Source of the DNA: Catenovulum agarivorans YM01
Lineage (GTDB): Bacteria > Pseudomonadota > Gammaproteobacteria > Enterobacterales > Alteromonadaceae
Length of the DNA stretch: 64,000 bases
Reading direction: 5' to 3'
NCBI RefSeq assembly: GCF_000281085.1
Contig: NZ_JH767534.1
Span: forward strand, 1 to 64,000
The stretch's first letter is position 1; every line of letters begins with the position of its first letter. The notes below the pieces were generated by a model. That model saw only the letters and a program-made list of their open reading frames with translations. It did not search any database and was not told where the DNA came from. The position numbers and the translations under genes were made by a program. Shown here in pieces: positions 1-8,668 of the stretch.

Positions 1-85
1 CTGCTCCTAAAACTCTCTGATACATCCGTATAACTTCTAAAGGCAAACTATTTAGTCGTTTTACTGCAAGTTCGAGTAAAAGCAT
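1..85 (-). CDS. Possible 5' end of a divergent gene, cut by the window edge
   Basis: On the minus strand an ATG at 85 opens a frame that runs without a stop to base 1, giving 28 codons beginning MLLLELAVKRLN. An in-frame TGA lies 15 bases upstream of the ATG, so this is the first ATG of its frame. It would be divergent from the ATPase gene that starts at 133. The peptide is too short to assign, and no strong ribosome binding site is visible. It could equally be chance. Confidence 0.35.
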   Translation of the reverse strand, partial: MLLLELAVKRLNSLPLEVIRMYQRVLGA

Positions 86-132
86 GTAAACTTTTGCTCA
101 AGCTATTTGATGTGTAAACGGACAAGTAAGGT

Positions 133-1320
133 ATGTATGAATCTTTTTATGGTTTAAAAGATAAACCATTTCATTTAACCCCAGATCCCACATTTTTCTT
201 TGCAAGTAAATTGCATACACGTGCGCTCTCTTACCTTAAATATGGTATCGGTCAAGGAGAAGGTTTTATCGTCATTACCGGGAATATTGGTACAGGTAAA
301 ACAACCATAGCAAATAGTTTGTTGTCCGATTTAGACGAGCAAAATGTCAAAGCTATTCAAATTGTTACGCCTAAACTTAACCCTGACGACTTAATAACAG
401 TAACCGCTGCTAAATTGGGTATAGCGACTGAAAATAGAAGTAAAGGTGAGTTGTTGCAAGGGATCGAAAAAGAGCTAACTCAGTTGGTTAATGCGAATCG
501 AAGAGCGCTGTTGATTGTTGATGAAGCGCAAAACTTGCCAATTGAATCAGTTGAAGAACTGCGTATGTTGTCTAACTTCCAAGTAAATGGAAAGCCGTTA
601 TTACAAAGCTTCTTATTAGGTCAGCCTGAATTGCGTGATTTATTGCAGCTGCCATCAATGGAGCAATTTAGACAGCGTATTGTAGCTTCATGTGATTTAA
701 AGCCGCTTAATGCTATAGAGACGCATGAATACATTGAATTCAGAGTAAATGCCGCAGCTGGTAAAGAAATCAAGCTATTTTCTGACGAAGCCATTGAGGC
801 TATTTATCACTTTACCACAGGTATCCCTCGTCGTATCAACACAGTGTGTGATCGCATTTTACTTTTTGGCTTTCTAGAAGAGAAAAATTATCTAACTGAG
901 GTAGAAGCTAAAACAGTTATCGATGAGATAGTTGAAGAATCTGTTGAACAATCACAACCTGCGGACAAACCTAAGACTAGTATCAACGAGGATTCTACAA
1001 AAGGTGATAGTACCTACGAAGTGAGTAAAGAAACCTTGCTCGAAGACTTAGCGCCGCCACAAAGCGTGAATGGAAAAATAACTTATCAAGTGCCGCCAGA
1101 TATCTCACAAGACATTACCCACTTACGTAATATGATCCAAGAGATACGAGCGACTTTAGAAACTTCGATTGAGTATAAATTAAAAGTGAGCCGCTATATT
1201 GATAACGCGATAAACAGGAAGTTGAAACAATTGAAGCAGCTAGCAAGTGTAGAAATGGAAGACAACAATCAAAAAGCAGAAGCTGATCTTACTGAGGATG
1301 ATGTACAAGAAAAACAATAG
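133..1320 (+). CDS. XrtA/PEP-CTERM-associated AAA ATPase (ExeA/GspA-like)
   Basis: This 395-residue protein has the ExeA-type AAA architecture. It opens with MYESFYGLKDKPF, which is typical of the family. Walker A is GNIGTGKTT at about residues 50-58 and Walker B is LLIVDE at about 126-131, followed by an AAA lid. The C-terminal third is charged and low in complexity, and no membrane segment is evident. The match is to the ATPase found beside exosortase EPS loci (the TIGR03015 type), whose exact task is unknown; assistance in secretion or envelope assembly is usually assumed. In many genomes this gene sits just after the TIGR03016-type outer-membrane gene. Here it is about 50 kb away from it, beside prsK-prsR and convergent with them. 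Confidence 0.85.
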   Translation: MYESFYGLKDKPFHLTPDPTFFFASKLHTRALSYLKYGIGQGEGFIVITGNIGTGKTTIANSLLSDLDEQNVKAIQIVTPKLNPDDLITVTAAKLGIATENRSKGELLQGIEKELTQLVNANRRALLIVDEAQNLPIESVEELRMLSNFQVNGKPLLQSFLLGQPELRDLLQLPSMEQFRQRIVASCDLKPLNAIETHEYIEFRVNAAAGKEIKLFSDEAIEAIYHFTTGIPRRINTVCDRILLFGFLEEKNYLTEVEAKTVIDEIVEESVEQSQPADKPKTSINEDSTKGDSTYEVSKETLLEDLAPPQSVNGKITYQVPPDISQDITHLRNMIQEIRATLETSIEYKLKVSRYIDNAINRKLKQLKQLASVEMEDNNQKAEADLTEDDVQEKQ

Positions 1321-1346
1321 CTGTCTGAATTGAAATAGCCCAATAA

Positions 1347-1411
1347 GACCAACAACTGTAGTGGTGTTGTTGGTCACAGTTCCAACTACCAACAATTAAG
1401 TGTTGGTTTTT
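1347..1411 (+). terminator. Tandem hairpins ending the ATPase gene
   Basis: The first hairpin has 10-bp arms at 1347-1356 and 1366-1375. The second has 7-bp arms at 1388-1394 and 1401-1407 and is followed directly by a T run, which makes it a good rho-independent terminator for the plus-strand ATPase. The second hairpin overlaps the last codons of the convergent prsR gene. Confidence 0.65.
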
Positions 1412-2760
1412 AATTCGGTCAGTTGGTATTTATCAATTAATGAATATAGGGTCGGACGAGTTACACCTAACATTTCAGCCGTTTTTGAGATATTTTGTTC
1501 AGCTAAATTATAAGCTTGACGAATTGCATTTGATTCGGCAATTTCACGGACTTCACGTAAATTGAGTGATTTTAGTTCGGTAGATGGATCGCTTGAGTTA
1601 ACAAATAATCCTAAATCGTCTGCCGTAATAAAAGGTGTATCCGCCATTACGACCGCCGATTTCAGTTTGTTTTGCAGCTCTCGGATATTACCCGGCCATT
1701 TATGTTGTAACATAGCTTGTTTAGCTTCATCGCTGAAACCTTTGATGTTTTTATTGTATTGGTCGTTGTAACTATCAATAAAAGATTTTGCCAGCAACAA
1801 TACGTCATTTTCGCGTTCGCGCAACGGCGGGATATTGATAATCAATTCACTCACTCGGTAGAATAAATCTTCCCTAAAAGTCTGTTCAACTGACATTTGT
1901 TGTAAATTTCTATGTGTTGCGCAAATCACTCTAATATCGACTGAAATCTCTTCGCGACCACCCACTCGCTCAATGACTCGTTCTTGTAAAAAACGTAACA
2001 TTTTAGCTTGAAGTGGTAACGGCATGTCTCCAATTTCGTCTAAAAATAACGTGCCGCCCTGTGCCATTTCAATCTTGCCTTTCGTGGTTTTCGCCGCACC
2101 GGTAAAAGCGCCTTTTTCGTAGCCGAATAATTCACTTTCTAGCAAGTTTTCAGGAATTGACGCACAGTTTATCGCAATAAATGCTTTGTTCGCTCTATCA
2201 CTATGATTGTGGATTGAGCGCGCGAATACTTCTTTACCTGTACCACTTTCCCCTAACAGCAGTGTGGTGATTTCTGTTTTAGCAATTTTCTCTGCTCGTT
2301 TAGTTGCGGCCAGAATTGAAGGACTGTTACCAATTATGCTACCCATAGATGCATTAACTTTACTCAAGCGTCGATTTTCGTTTTCTAAATCAACTAAATT
2401 AAATGCCCTATGGATAATGGTATTGAGTGTATCTACATCTACAGGCTTTTGATAAAAGTCATATGCGCCTAACTGAATTGACTTTAATGCATGTTCTTTA
2501 TCCGTATTACCGGTAAGAACAATCACCTTTGTATTCGGTGACAGAGATAATATTTCGGTTAATGCTGCTAACCCTTCTGAAGCATTTGCTGGATCTGGTG
2601 GCAAACCTAAATCTAGCGTGACGACTTCAGGCTCGTGTCTTCTTAATTGCGCAATTGCACTAGGTCTATCGTCGGCAAAGACTATTTCGTAGTCAGACAA
2701 ACCCCATTTTAATTGTTTTTGTATACCTTTATCGTCGTCTACAACCAGTAATCTAGACAT
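1396..2760 (-). CDS. prsR: PrsR, sigma-54-dependent response regulator of the PEP-CTERM system
   Basis: This 454-residue NtrC-type regulator has three parts. The receiver domain has acidic residues VVDDD at 6-10 and a phosphoacceptor Asp at about 50 (VVTLD), with the conserved Lys in QKP near 106. The central AAA+ sigma-54 activation domain has Walker A GESGTGKE (170-177), the sigma-54 contact loop GAFTGA (217-222) and Walker B GGTLFLDE (235-242). The C-terminal Fis-type helix-turn-helix includes NISKTAEMLGVTRPTLY. It matches the PEP-CTERM-box regulator family (TIGR02915). It lies 20 nt downstream of prsK in one operon. The intact GAFTGA loop predicts direct activation of -24/-12 promoters, three of which are present in this window. 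Confidence 0.95.
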   Translation of the reverse strand: MSRLLVVDDDKGIQKQLKWGLSDYEIVFADDRPSAIAQLRRHEPEVVTLDLGLPPDPANASEGLAALTEILSLSPNTKVIVLTGNTDKEHALKSIQLGAYDFYQKPVDVDTLNTIIHRAFNLVDLENENRRLSKVNASMGSIIGNSPSILAATKRAEKIAKTEITTLLLGESGTGKEVFARSIHNHSDRANKAFIAINCASIPENLLESELFGYEKGAFTGAAKTTKGKIEMAQGGTLFLDEIGDMPLPLQAKMLRFLQERVIERVGGREEISVDIRVICATHRNLQQMSVEQTFREDLFYRVSELIINIPPLRERENDVLLLAKSFIDSYNDQYNKNIKGFSDEAKQAMLQHKWPGNIRELQNKLKSAVVMADTPFITADDLGLFVNSSDPSTELKSLNLREVREIAESNAIRQAYNLAEQNISKTAEMLGVTRPTLYSLIDKYQLTELKTNT

Positions 2761-2780
2761 TTATATTTTCCTAATCATTT

Positions 2781-4808
2781 TTATTTTGGTAATTCTAAAA
2801 TGAATTCCGTACCTAGGTGTTCAGTTGAATTAACCTTTAAGCTGCCGCCTGCTTGTTCGGCAAATAATTTGGCGTCATACGCACCTATGCCCATGCCTGC
2901 ATTGCCTTTTGTTGTTTCAAAGGGTTTAAACAGTTTATTTTTGATGAAATCCTCAGACATTCCATGACCCGTATCACTAATTATAATTTGAATTGAGCTT
3001 GCTAACTCTTTAATTTCAATATTTACCGAGCCATCATCTTTTGTAGCCTGTTGAGCATTGTCGATTAAATGGTATAAAACATTCGTCAGTTTTTCTATAT
3101 CGACTTTGGCTTGAATTGGATTTTCAGTGAGCAGATTTGGACTCGGCAGTATATTTTGACACCTTTGTTTAATCAAATTACTGACTTCGTCAGTCAAATT
3201 AATAGTCGATAAAGTATTATTTTCTTCGGGGGTTTTATTCATCAGTTGAGCGAGCATTTTTTCCATGCGTTTTTTACTGTAACCCAAAGTTTCGAATGTA
3301 TCGTCAATAAATTCAGGGTTGTGTTTATGTTTTTCTGCGTTAGCCAAAATCATGTCAACTTGAGCAAGGACATTTTTTAAATCATGGATCACGAAAGCTG
3401 ACATACGACTAAACGCGGCAAATTGGGCATTTTCGGTAATTTGTTTATTAGCTTCGTGTTGAAACAGGTAGTGACCTACTTGGGTTGTTACGACAGACAT
3501 GTAGTCACGAATTTCCCAATTAAAGTTGATTGATTCGTTGCTACTATTGTTTAAACATACCACGCCCCAGAGTTGCTCCTGATGGAAGATAGGTACTACT
3601 ACATGAAAACTACTTTTATCTATGTTGTTGTATGGGATTGATAATCCTGGATAATTTTGGCTGTTACTTTGGTAATCTTGAAGATCAACTATCCAGTTTG
3701 TTTGTTTAATATAAGGCAAAACTTGCTCTAAGATCGCCATATCTACCGAATCTTGCTTGCTGTTATTGATTGACTTTTGCGCGACTTGTTCTAGCTTGTT
3801 ATTTTTGTTTTTAAATAAAATACCTTCATCATACTCAATCGAAAATAAAAATACTGTCAAAGCCCTGTTGTAATAATCGTCCTCGCTATTGAGTGGAGCG
3901 TTTAGCAAATTTGTCAGGTTCAGCCATTGAACTCGGTAATCGAATTGGTTTGCGAAGAAATGCTTCTCTAAAAATACCTTTACGTTCTTTTTTAATGACT
4001 CTGAGATGAACAAGGCAAACAACAAAGTAAAAGCCAAAGCAACAAAAATACTTTGCACCATACCTGTCCATTGCGACTCAATGCTTTTTATGTAATAACC
4101 AGCCAGTGCCATTAGAGTCAGATAGATGCCGGCTGCAAATAACAAACTACTTTGGAAAACCATTTCCCGCGATACGTATACTTTTATACCCAAATTTTTT
4201 GAGCGTTTAATCGACCATAAAAGAAGTGGAACCAACACAGTATGTAAATAACCACGGGCTAACCACATATCTTCATTGATTTGTAAGACTAAGCTCGCGT
4301 TAGCGAAAACAATAAAGTCGAATATTAATATTGTGCCTAGCGCTAGAATAAGTGGTTTAAGTCCCCATAGCTCGTCTTGAGCTTTACGGTAAAGAATTTC
4401 TAACAATACTAGAGATATAACCGTAAGAGAAAGGTAGCCAATGTAAAACCAAGCACTGCCAATTAAACCTATTTGCGCAAGAGCGGGTGTAAATAAGGTT
4501 ACCAGAAGGATAATTTGGCTATAGCGGGCTTTTAATAGAGTTGTTTTGCTCCATTGATTATTGAGTAAGCTCAGTAGCAAGAGCCCTGTGCTGCCAAGAC
4601 GAAAGCTCTCTACCCAAGTTGTACTTGTAGAGTGCAAATAATTTAAACTTTCCAATAAGTGGACAAAAGACCAAGCAAAGCCACAAATTGAAAAAGCAAT
4701 AAAAATTTGATGGGTCAAAGTTTTTTGCTTGCTTACTAACGTGAGTAGCAATAATGCTAGGTATGCAAGTGCAGCTGTTGCATAGCCTAGCCAGTTTATA
4801 ATTTCCAT
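2781..4808 (-). CDS. prsK: PrsK, membrane sensor histidine kinase of the PEP-CTERM system
   Basis: This 675-residue kinase starts with about eight or more hydrophobic segments in residues 1-270. A GAF-like region follows (about 300-450), then a kinase core with H-box His475 in VIHDLKNVLAQ. The N box is LIDNAQQA, and the G boxes are ISDTGHGM and GNAGMGIG. The match is the XrtA/PEP-CTERM histidine kinase family (TIGR02916). It is the first gene of the prsK-prsR operon and presumably phosphorylates PrsR in response to an unknown envelope or intracellular cue. The gene is divergent from the Tat-signal gene at 5057, whose sigma-54 promoter lies in the shared intergenic region. Confidence 0.95.
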   Translation of the reverse strand: MEIINWLGYATAALAYLALLLLTLVSKQKTLTHQIFIAFSICGFAWSFVHLLESLNYLHSTSTTWVESFRLGSTGLLLLSLLNNQWSKTTLLKARYSQIILLVTLFTPALAQIGLIGSAWFYIGYLSLTVISLVLLEILYRKAQDELWGLKPLILALGTILIFDFIVFANASLVLQINEDMWLARGYLHTVLVPLLLWSIKRSKNLGIKVYVSREMVFQSSLLFAAGIYLTLMALAGYYIKSIESQWTGMVQSIFVALAFTLLFALFISESLKKNVKVFLEKHFFANQFDYRVQWLNLTNLLNAPLNSEDDYYNRALTVFLFSIEYDEGILFKNKNNKLEQVAQKSINNSKQDSVDMAILEQVLPYIKQTNWIVDLQDYQSNSQNYPGLSIPYNNIDKSSFHVVVPIFHQEQLWGVVCLNNSSNESINFNWEIRDYMSVVTTQVGHYLFQHEANKQITENAQFAAFSRMSAFVIHDLKNVLAQVDMILANAEKHKHNPEFIDDTFETLGYSKKRMEKMLAQLMNKTPEENNTLSTINLTDEVSNLIKQRCQNILPSPNLLTENPIQAKVDIEKLTNVLYHLIDNAQQATKDDGSVNIEIKELASSIQIIISDTGHGMSEDFIKNKLFKPFETTKGNAGMGIGAYDAKLFAEQAGGSLKVNSTEHLGTEFILELPK

Positions 4809-4880
4809 AAATTAAGAGCTTGATTATTAATTTGCTTCGGTCACAATATTAATTAAATACAAGCAAAGCTCAATCAATGT

Positions 4881-4896
4881 GTCGATATTTTTTACA
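4881..4896 (+). promoter_or_regulatory. Candidate PrsR upstream activating site
   Basis: The 16-mer GTCGATATTTTTTACA ends 64 nt before the TGG of the -24 element at 4961. A related 16-mer, GTCAGAATTATTTACA, lies at the identical distance before the PEP-CTERM promoter on the minus strand at 15839-15854. The match and the spacing are visible directly; binding by PrsR is inferred. Confidence 0.5.
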
Positions 4897-4960
4897 TCAG
4901 GTATCTAACACTACCAAGTTTTAGTCGACAAATGCTTAGAATATAACAGTGTTTGTGTGT

Positions 4961-4975
4961 TGGAATAGATTTTGC
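4961..4975 (+). promoter_or_regulatory. Sigma-54 (-24/-12) promoter of the Tat-signal/HPr-rel-A cassette
   Basis: TGGAATAGATTTTGC has GG and GC separated by exactly 10 nt, as sigma-54 holoenzyme requires. It is preceded by T and followed by TTT, giving a near copy of the element at 10421-10435. It lies 81 nt before the ATG at 5057, so the cassette is probably transcribed only when an activator such as PrsR is active. Confidence 0.8.
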
Positions 4976-5056
4976 TTTAATTTGCTAAAGATAACGAAAA
5001 TTTACTTTGGCTGTAAAGTTTATTGACAAACTGCAGCTAATAAATGGAGACAGAAG

Positions 5057-5680
5057 ATGTCTAATAAAGTAGAGACAATCGCTAAATCAAATAATGGACG
5101 CCGTAGCTTTATTAAAAAAGGTGCTGCGGGTACAGCTTTAATTACAACTATTAGTAGTAAATCTGCTTGGGCTGCATCATGTAGTTGTTCTGGTAACCTT
5201 TCTAACAATGCATCTGCTCAAGAGTGGCGGGACGAAAACTGTATAGATTACACGGGATACAGTCAAGGTTCCTGGAGAGGTCATAGGCAAGGACAAAATC
5301 CACCAAGCACATGGAATCAAGGCAATAAAGCCGTAGTTTTTAGCGCGTGGAAAATTGGAGGGATGACGAGTTTGGATTCGTTGACGGTAAAAGAATTATT
5401 GTCGGCTGAAAACACTTACCTAAGTGAAAATATTTATACTGGTTTTCCTGACACCGACCCTTTGATGCTCGTGCAGGATGCTTTGTGGGACGGTGGTACG
5501 TTTAATGCGGAATGGCAGCAAATTATTACAGGTGTTTTGAACGCTACGTTATGGGCTATTCTGTTAAAGTACCCAGGTAATTGTGATCAAGTTAGCGCAG
5601 ATTTTTATTATCCTTTATCGAAAGCAGGTGTTCTTAGCGCTGATTCGCAAGGCTACTTGTCAGGTTATCATTCACTCTAA
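5057..5680 (+). CDS. Tat-signal secreted protein, candidate substrate of the HPr-rel-A cassette
   Basis: This 207-residue protein has a twin-arginine leader: RRSFIKKG at about residues 15-22, a short hydrophobic stretch and an AWA-like cleavage site before ASCSCSGN. The mature part starts with a Cys-x-Cys pair and has two further Cys. It contains QGSWRGHRQG and a later LNATLW, which resemble (from memory) the QGYWKNH...LLNA pattern of secreted proteins of unknown function. There is no PEP-CTERM tail, lipobox or enzyme motif. The start is supported by GGAGACAGAAG just before the ATG. It is the first gene after a sigma-54 promoter and lies 4 nt from the PqqD-like gene. Its function is unknown; that it is the target of the following enzymes is an inference from position. 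Confidence 0.7.
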   Translation: MSNKVETIAKSNNGRRSFIKKGAAGTALITTISSKSAWAASCSCSGNLSNNASAQEWRDENCIDYTGYSQGSWRGHRQGQNPPSTWNQGNKAVVFSAWKIGGMTSLDSLTVKELLSAENTYLSENIYTGFPDTDPLMLVQDALWDGGTFNAEWQQIITGVLNATLWAILLKYPGNCDQVSADFYYPLSKAGVLSADSQGYLSGYHSL

Positions 5681-5684
5681 AATA

Positions 5685-5900
5685 ATGGCAGTTTCATTTC
5701 TTGAAGAGCGATTAGTGGGCAGCGTTGCGTTTTTCTCTACCTTTAGTGGGGAGACGCACTTATTTCCGCCTCCTTTTTCTAATTACTATGTGGATAAAAA
5801 TAAAATAACTTTAGATGTCTTCTCCGAATCGTTAAGTGATAGTGATAAAACTTTATTTGGTAGTCAGGTGGAATACGCTATTAGTATTGGACTCCTATAA
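5685..5900 (+). CDS. PqqD-like peptide-binding protein (HPr-rel-A system)
   Basis: This 71-residue product contains VAFFSTFSGETHLF near residues 14-27, which matches the 'SG-x-TH-L' signature of the PqqD relatives found with HprK-related kinase A (the TIGR04353 type). PqqD-fold domains act as recognition elements that hold a substrate peptide for a modifying enzyme. A longer reading from 5583 would overlap the preceding gene by about 100 nt and adds unrelated residues, so I take the ATG at 5685, 4 nt after the previous stop. No clear ribosome binding site is seen, which suggests translational coupling. It is somewhat short for the family, at the N-terminal end. Confidence 0.7.
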   Translation: MAVSFLEERLVGSVAFFSTFSGETHLFPPPFSNYYVDKNKITLDVFSESLSDSDKTLFGSQVEYAISIGLL

Positions 5901-5917
5901 ATAAACGGTAGACTGAC

Positions 5918-6763
5918 GTGCATAACATTGTGTGTGGCCCATTTTGTTTTAGTATTGAAACCTCGATTAATTCGGTCGTTAAAGCGATAGGGAGTTTATA
6001 TACAGAACAAGCTCGCGAATCTGGTGAATTTGTTGATTTTGCAATTGAACTAACATCACCAAAATCAATTAGACGAATAATAAAACCCCAAGTTAATTTC
6101 TCTGTGGACGAGCATAATCCTTTTAAACCTTTGCCCTTAGATCATGCCTACCCTATGTTGGAATGGGGGATGAACTGGTGCATTGCGACTAGTGCCCATC
6201 AATTTTTAATTGTTCATGCTGCTTCAATTGAAAAAAATGGAAAAGTTATTATGATGCCTGCAGATAGCGGCTCAGGTAAAAGTACACTTACAGCTTTTTT
6301 GGTATATAACGGTTGGCGATTGTTTTCTGATGAGCTTAGTTTATGTTCGCTTGACGATGGGTATATGCAACCATTGGCTAGACCAATTAACCTTAAAAAT
6401 CAATCGATTGATATTATAAAAGAATGTTTACCTTCAGCTATTTTCAGTGCTACTGCTTTTGATACTCATAAAGGAACTGTAGCTTTGTTGAAGGCGCCTG
6501 ATGATAGCGTAAAACGTATGCATGAAACTTCCCCCCTTAGTGCAATAGTGTTCCCTAAATATATTGCGGGTAGTGAAACAGTCTTACAAGAATGCCATTC
6601 TATAGCTGCATTTGAGATGATAATAAAACAAAGTTTTAACTATCACATTCTGGGAGATTCTGCTTTTAGGCTCGTATGTAAGTACTTGCAACAAACTCCG
6701 TGTTACCAGTTAACGTATAGTAAATTTGATGAAGCTAACCTCGCTCTATCCGAATTGGTTTAA
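5918..6763 (+). CDS. HprK-related kinase A
   Basis: This 281-residue protein has an HPr kinase-like P-loop, PADSGSGKST, at about residues 114-123. It is preceded by the strand VHAAS (99-103) and followed by SDE (137-139), the order seen in HprK C-terminal domains. The N-terminal 90 residues do not resemble HprK. It starts with GTG. It sits between the PqqD-like gene and the nucleotidyltransferase (8 nt to the next start) in the arrangement known as the HPr-rel-A cassette (TIGR04352 family). Related HprK-like kinases in lasso-peptide clusters phosphorylate peptide tails. By analogy this enzyme may phosphorylate a protein or peptide presented by the PqqD-like partner. The substrate is unknown. 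Confidence 0.85.
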   Translation: MHNIVCGPFCFSIETSINSVVKAIGSLYTEQARESGEFVDFAIELTSPKSIRRIIKPQVNFSVDEHNPFKPLPLDHAYPMLEWGMNWCIATSAHQFLIVHAASIEKNGKVIMMPADSGSGKSTLTAFLVYNGWRLFSDELSLCSLDDGYMQPLARPINLKNQSIDIIKECLPSAIFSATAFDTHKGTVALLKAPDDSVKRMHETSPLSAIVFPKYIAGSETVLQECHSIAAFEMIIKQSFNYHILGDSAFRLVCKYLQQTPCYQLTYSKFDEANLALSELV

Positions 6764-6771
6764 GGAATTGT

Positions 6772-7869
6772 GTGACATTATTAATCCAGGTACTTTCCAG
6801 TCCTAGCTTAGTAAATTTCTTTACTGAACAGCAATGGAGAGCTCTTGTTGTTCAAGGTAAAAAGGCGAATATGCTTGGATCGTTATATGCATTATTTCTT
6901 GATGCGTCTATTGATGTCCCCTATAAGGTAAGGTGGCATTTATCTGGTGAGTTTTTAAGGGTTTCTGCGCAAAAACAGCAAGCTTTATTTGAACTGTTTA
7001 AATTGAATGTTGCACTTGAACCTCAAGTTTTGGGAGGGTTCGCGGCGCTTAAAGGTGTTGCTTATATATTGCACGATACTCGTAGTAGTCAGGGGCGAAA
7101 TTTCTCTGATATTGATATTATTGTGTCGCAATGCCAAGTTAAAAATATTGAATTTAGGTTAAAAGCATTTGGTTGGTTTCGCTCTGAAATAGACGATTAC
7201 GATGATAAATATTATAGAGAATGGATGCATGAAATCCCCCCTTTAACTCACTCAAAGCGTTTTACAACACTAGACGTTCACCACAATATTCTACCTCGGA
7301 CTAACAAACAACACTTTGATGCATCGCTATTTGAATTTGTAGAAGTTGAAGTTGAGCATGTTGGTAAAGTTAAAACATTATCTAAAAAAGATATGTTAAT
7401 TCATTGTGCAGTGCATTTATTTACCGAAAGTGAGTTTCATAATGGTTTACGTGATCTTTATGACCTACATTCAATGATGACGCAATTTCAGAGTGAATCT
7501 GAAACCTTTCTGTCTGAATTAGCTGATAGAGCAATAGAATTGGGGTTAGGTAACTACCTTTTTTACGCGGTCAGGTACACCCAGCTGGTTTTTTGCACTG
7601 AAGTTCCGACTGAGATTGTAAGTAAATTAGAGCCTTATAAACCTAAGTTTTTAAATGTTTGGGATTTTGCATTCTTAAACGTATTTAAGCCTGATGTAAA
7701 AGCTTGTCGAACATGGCGTACACCTATTGCTAAATTTTTAACCTATTGGCGTGGGCACTTAATTCGTATGCCCTTGCGCTTGCTTGTCCCGCATTTACTT
7801 AGAAAATCTTGGATGCAGTTACGCGATAAATTTACCAAAGACCCAATTGATGGAGAGCAATTACCTTAG
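6772..7869 (+). CDS. Nucleotidyltransferase-fold protein (PF14907-like) of the HPr-rel-A cassette
   Basis: This 365-residue protein has ALKGVAYIL followed by NFSDIDIIV (about residues 110-118), the G...DxD arrangement of polymerase-beta-like nucleotidyltransferases in the PF14907 group. It starts with GTG and closely follows the kinase gene. Members of this group recur beside PqqD/HprK-like genes and in lasso-peptide clusters, but the reaction is not established. The stop overlaps by 4 nt the stop of the convergent protease gene, so the cassette ends without an intergenic terminator. Confidence 0.8.
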   Translation: MTLLIQVLSSPSLVNFFTEQQWRALVVQGKKANMLGSLYALFLDASIDVPYKVRWHLSGEFLRVSAQKQQALFELFKLNVALEPQVLGGFAALKGVAYILHDTRSSQGRNFSDIDIIVSQCQVKNIEFRLKAFGWFRSEIDDYDDKYYREWMHEIPPLTHSKRFTTLDVHHNILPRTNKQHFDASLFEFVEVEVEHVGKVKTLSKKDMLIHCAVHLFTESEFHNGLRDLYDLHSMMTQFQSESETFLSELADRAIELGLGNYLFYAVRYTQLVFCTEVPTEIVSKLEPYKPKFLNVWDFAFLNVFKPDVKACRTWRTPIAKFLTYWRGHLIRMPLRLLVPHLLRKSWMQLRDKFTKDPIDGEQLP

Positions 7870-8630
7870 TTGTTTGCTGCTTCCATCAAATCCTTTAAAT
7901 ACCTAACTGGAATGGCATAGGTGATAGCACTTGGATCTGACAAAACATTTTCTTTGCTCTCTTTTACTAACACCTTATTAATTACCGCAATTACTTCGCC
8001 GCTATTTTGCAAATAAACAGGGCTGCCGCTGTTGCCAGGGTAAGCAGTCGCGTCCAGTTGATAGGTCATCCACGGGTCTCTTAAACGTTTTAATCTAGCT
8101 AAATTGAGTTGAGTGCTATTAGCTGCAGGTATAGCTACAGGTGTAACAGCACTTATTATGCCTCTATGAGTTACAGGATATAAACCTAACACACTGCCAA
8201 TTGGGTAGCCCGTAAACGCAATTTCAGTACCATCATCAATAAAATCAGTGCTCTTATTTAAGTTGAGTGGTTTAAGTTTGTGTGAGGTTAGCTTTAAAAT
8301 AGCTAAATCGTGCTCTTCATCAGTTTTTAATAGAGTAGCAAAATCAATTTGTGGGTTTTTGCCCGTACCGATAAACACCACTACAGATTTTTTTTCACCG
8401 TCAATTATCTCAGGGATTACATGCTGATTTGTTGCGACTATACTGCCATCACCAATAACAAATCCTGTTCCCAAAACTTGTGCCCGCGGCGAGCCTGTTG
8501 GATTAAATAGGCCTATGCCGACGATAGAGGGTTTTATTTGCTTGATGGTTTGTGGCAACTGCTGGCAATGTGCATAAAGTGAGAAAAAACCTAGTATAAA
8601 TAAGGCGTAACGGGTACATTGTCTAACCAT
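7866..8630 (-). CDS. Secreted trypsin-like serine protease
   Basis: The 254-residue product (ATG at 8630) has a signal peptide MVRQCTRYALFILGFFSLYA and an S1 fold. The catalytic residues are His70 in TNQHV, Asp108 in EHDLAIL and Ser201 in YPGNSGSP. There is no PDZ domain, so it is not a standard DegP/DegS. A GTG at 8657 would add nine residues in front of the signal peptide; the ATG with AAGGA 10 nt upstream is preferred. It is probably periplasmic. It is convergent with the HPr-rel-A cassette and divergent from the ElyC-like gene. Trypsin-like proteases are common near exosortase loci, but nothing here shows the substrate. Confidence 0.85.
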   Translation of the reverse strand: MVRQCTRYALFILGFFSLYAHCQQLPQTIKQIKPSIVGIGLFNPTGSPRAQVLGTGFVIGDGSIVATNQHVIPEIIDGEKKSVVVFIGTGKNPQIDFATLLKTDEEHDLAILKLTSHKLKPLNLNKSTDFIDDGTEIAFTGYPIGSVLGLYPVTHRGIISAVTPVAIPAANSTQLNLARLKRLRDPWMTYQLDATAYPGNSGSPVYLQNSGEVIAVINKVLVKESKENVLSDPSAITYAIPVRYLKDLMEAANN

Positions 8631-8668
8631 AATACAATAGTCCTTGTTTCTATACACAGTCGCACAAA

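Noticed and set aside
5583-5684. N-terminal extension of the PqqD-like gene
   Set aside because: It overlaps the Tat-signal gene in another frame and adds residues unrelated to the PqqD family; the ATG at 5685 fits operon spacing.
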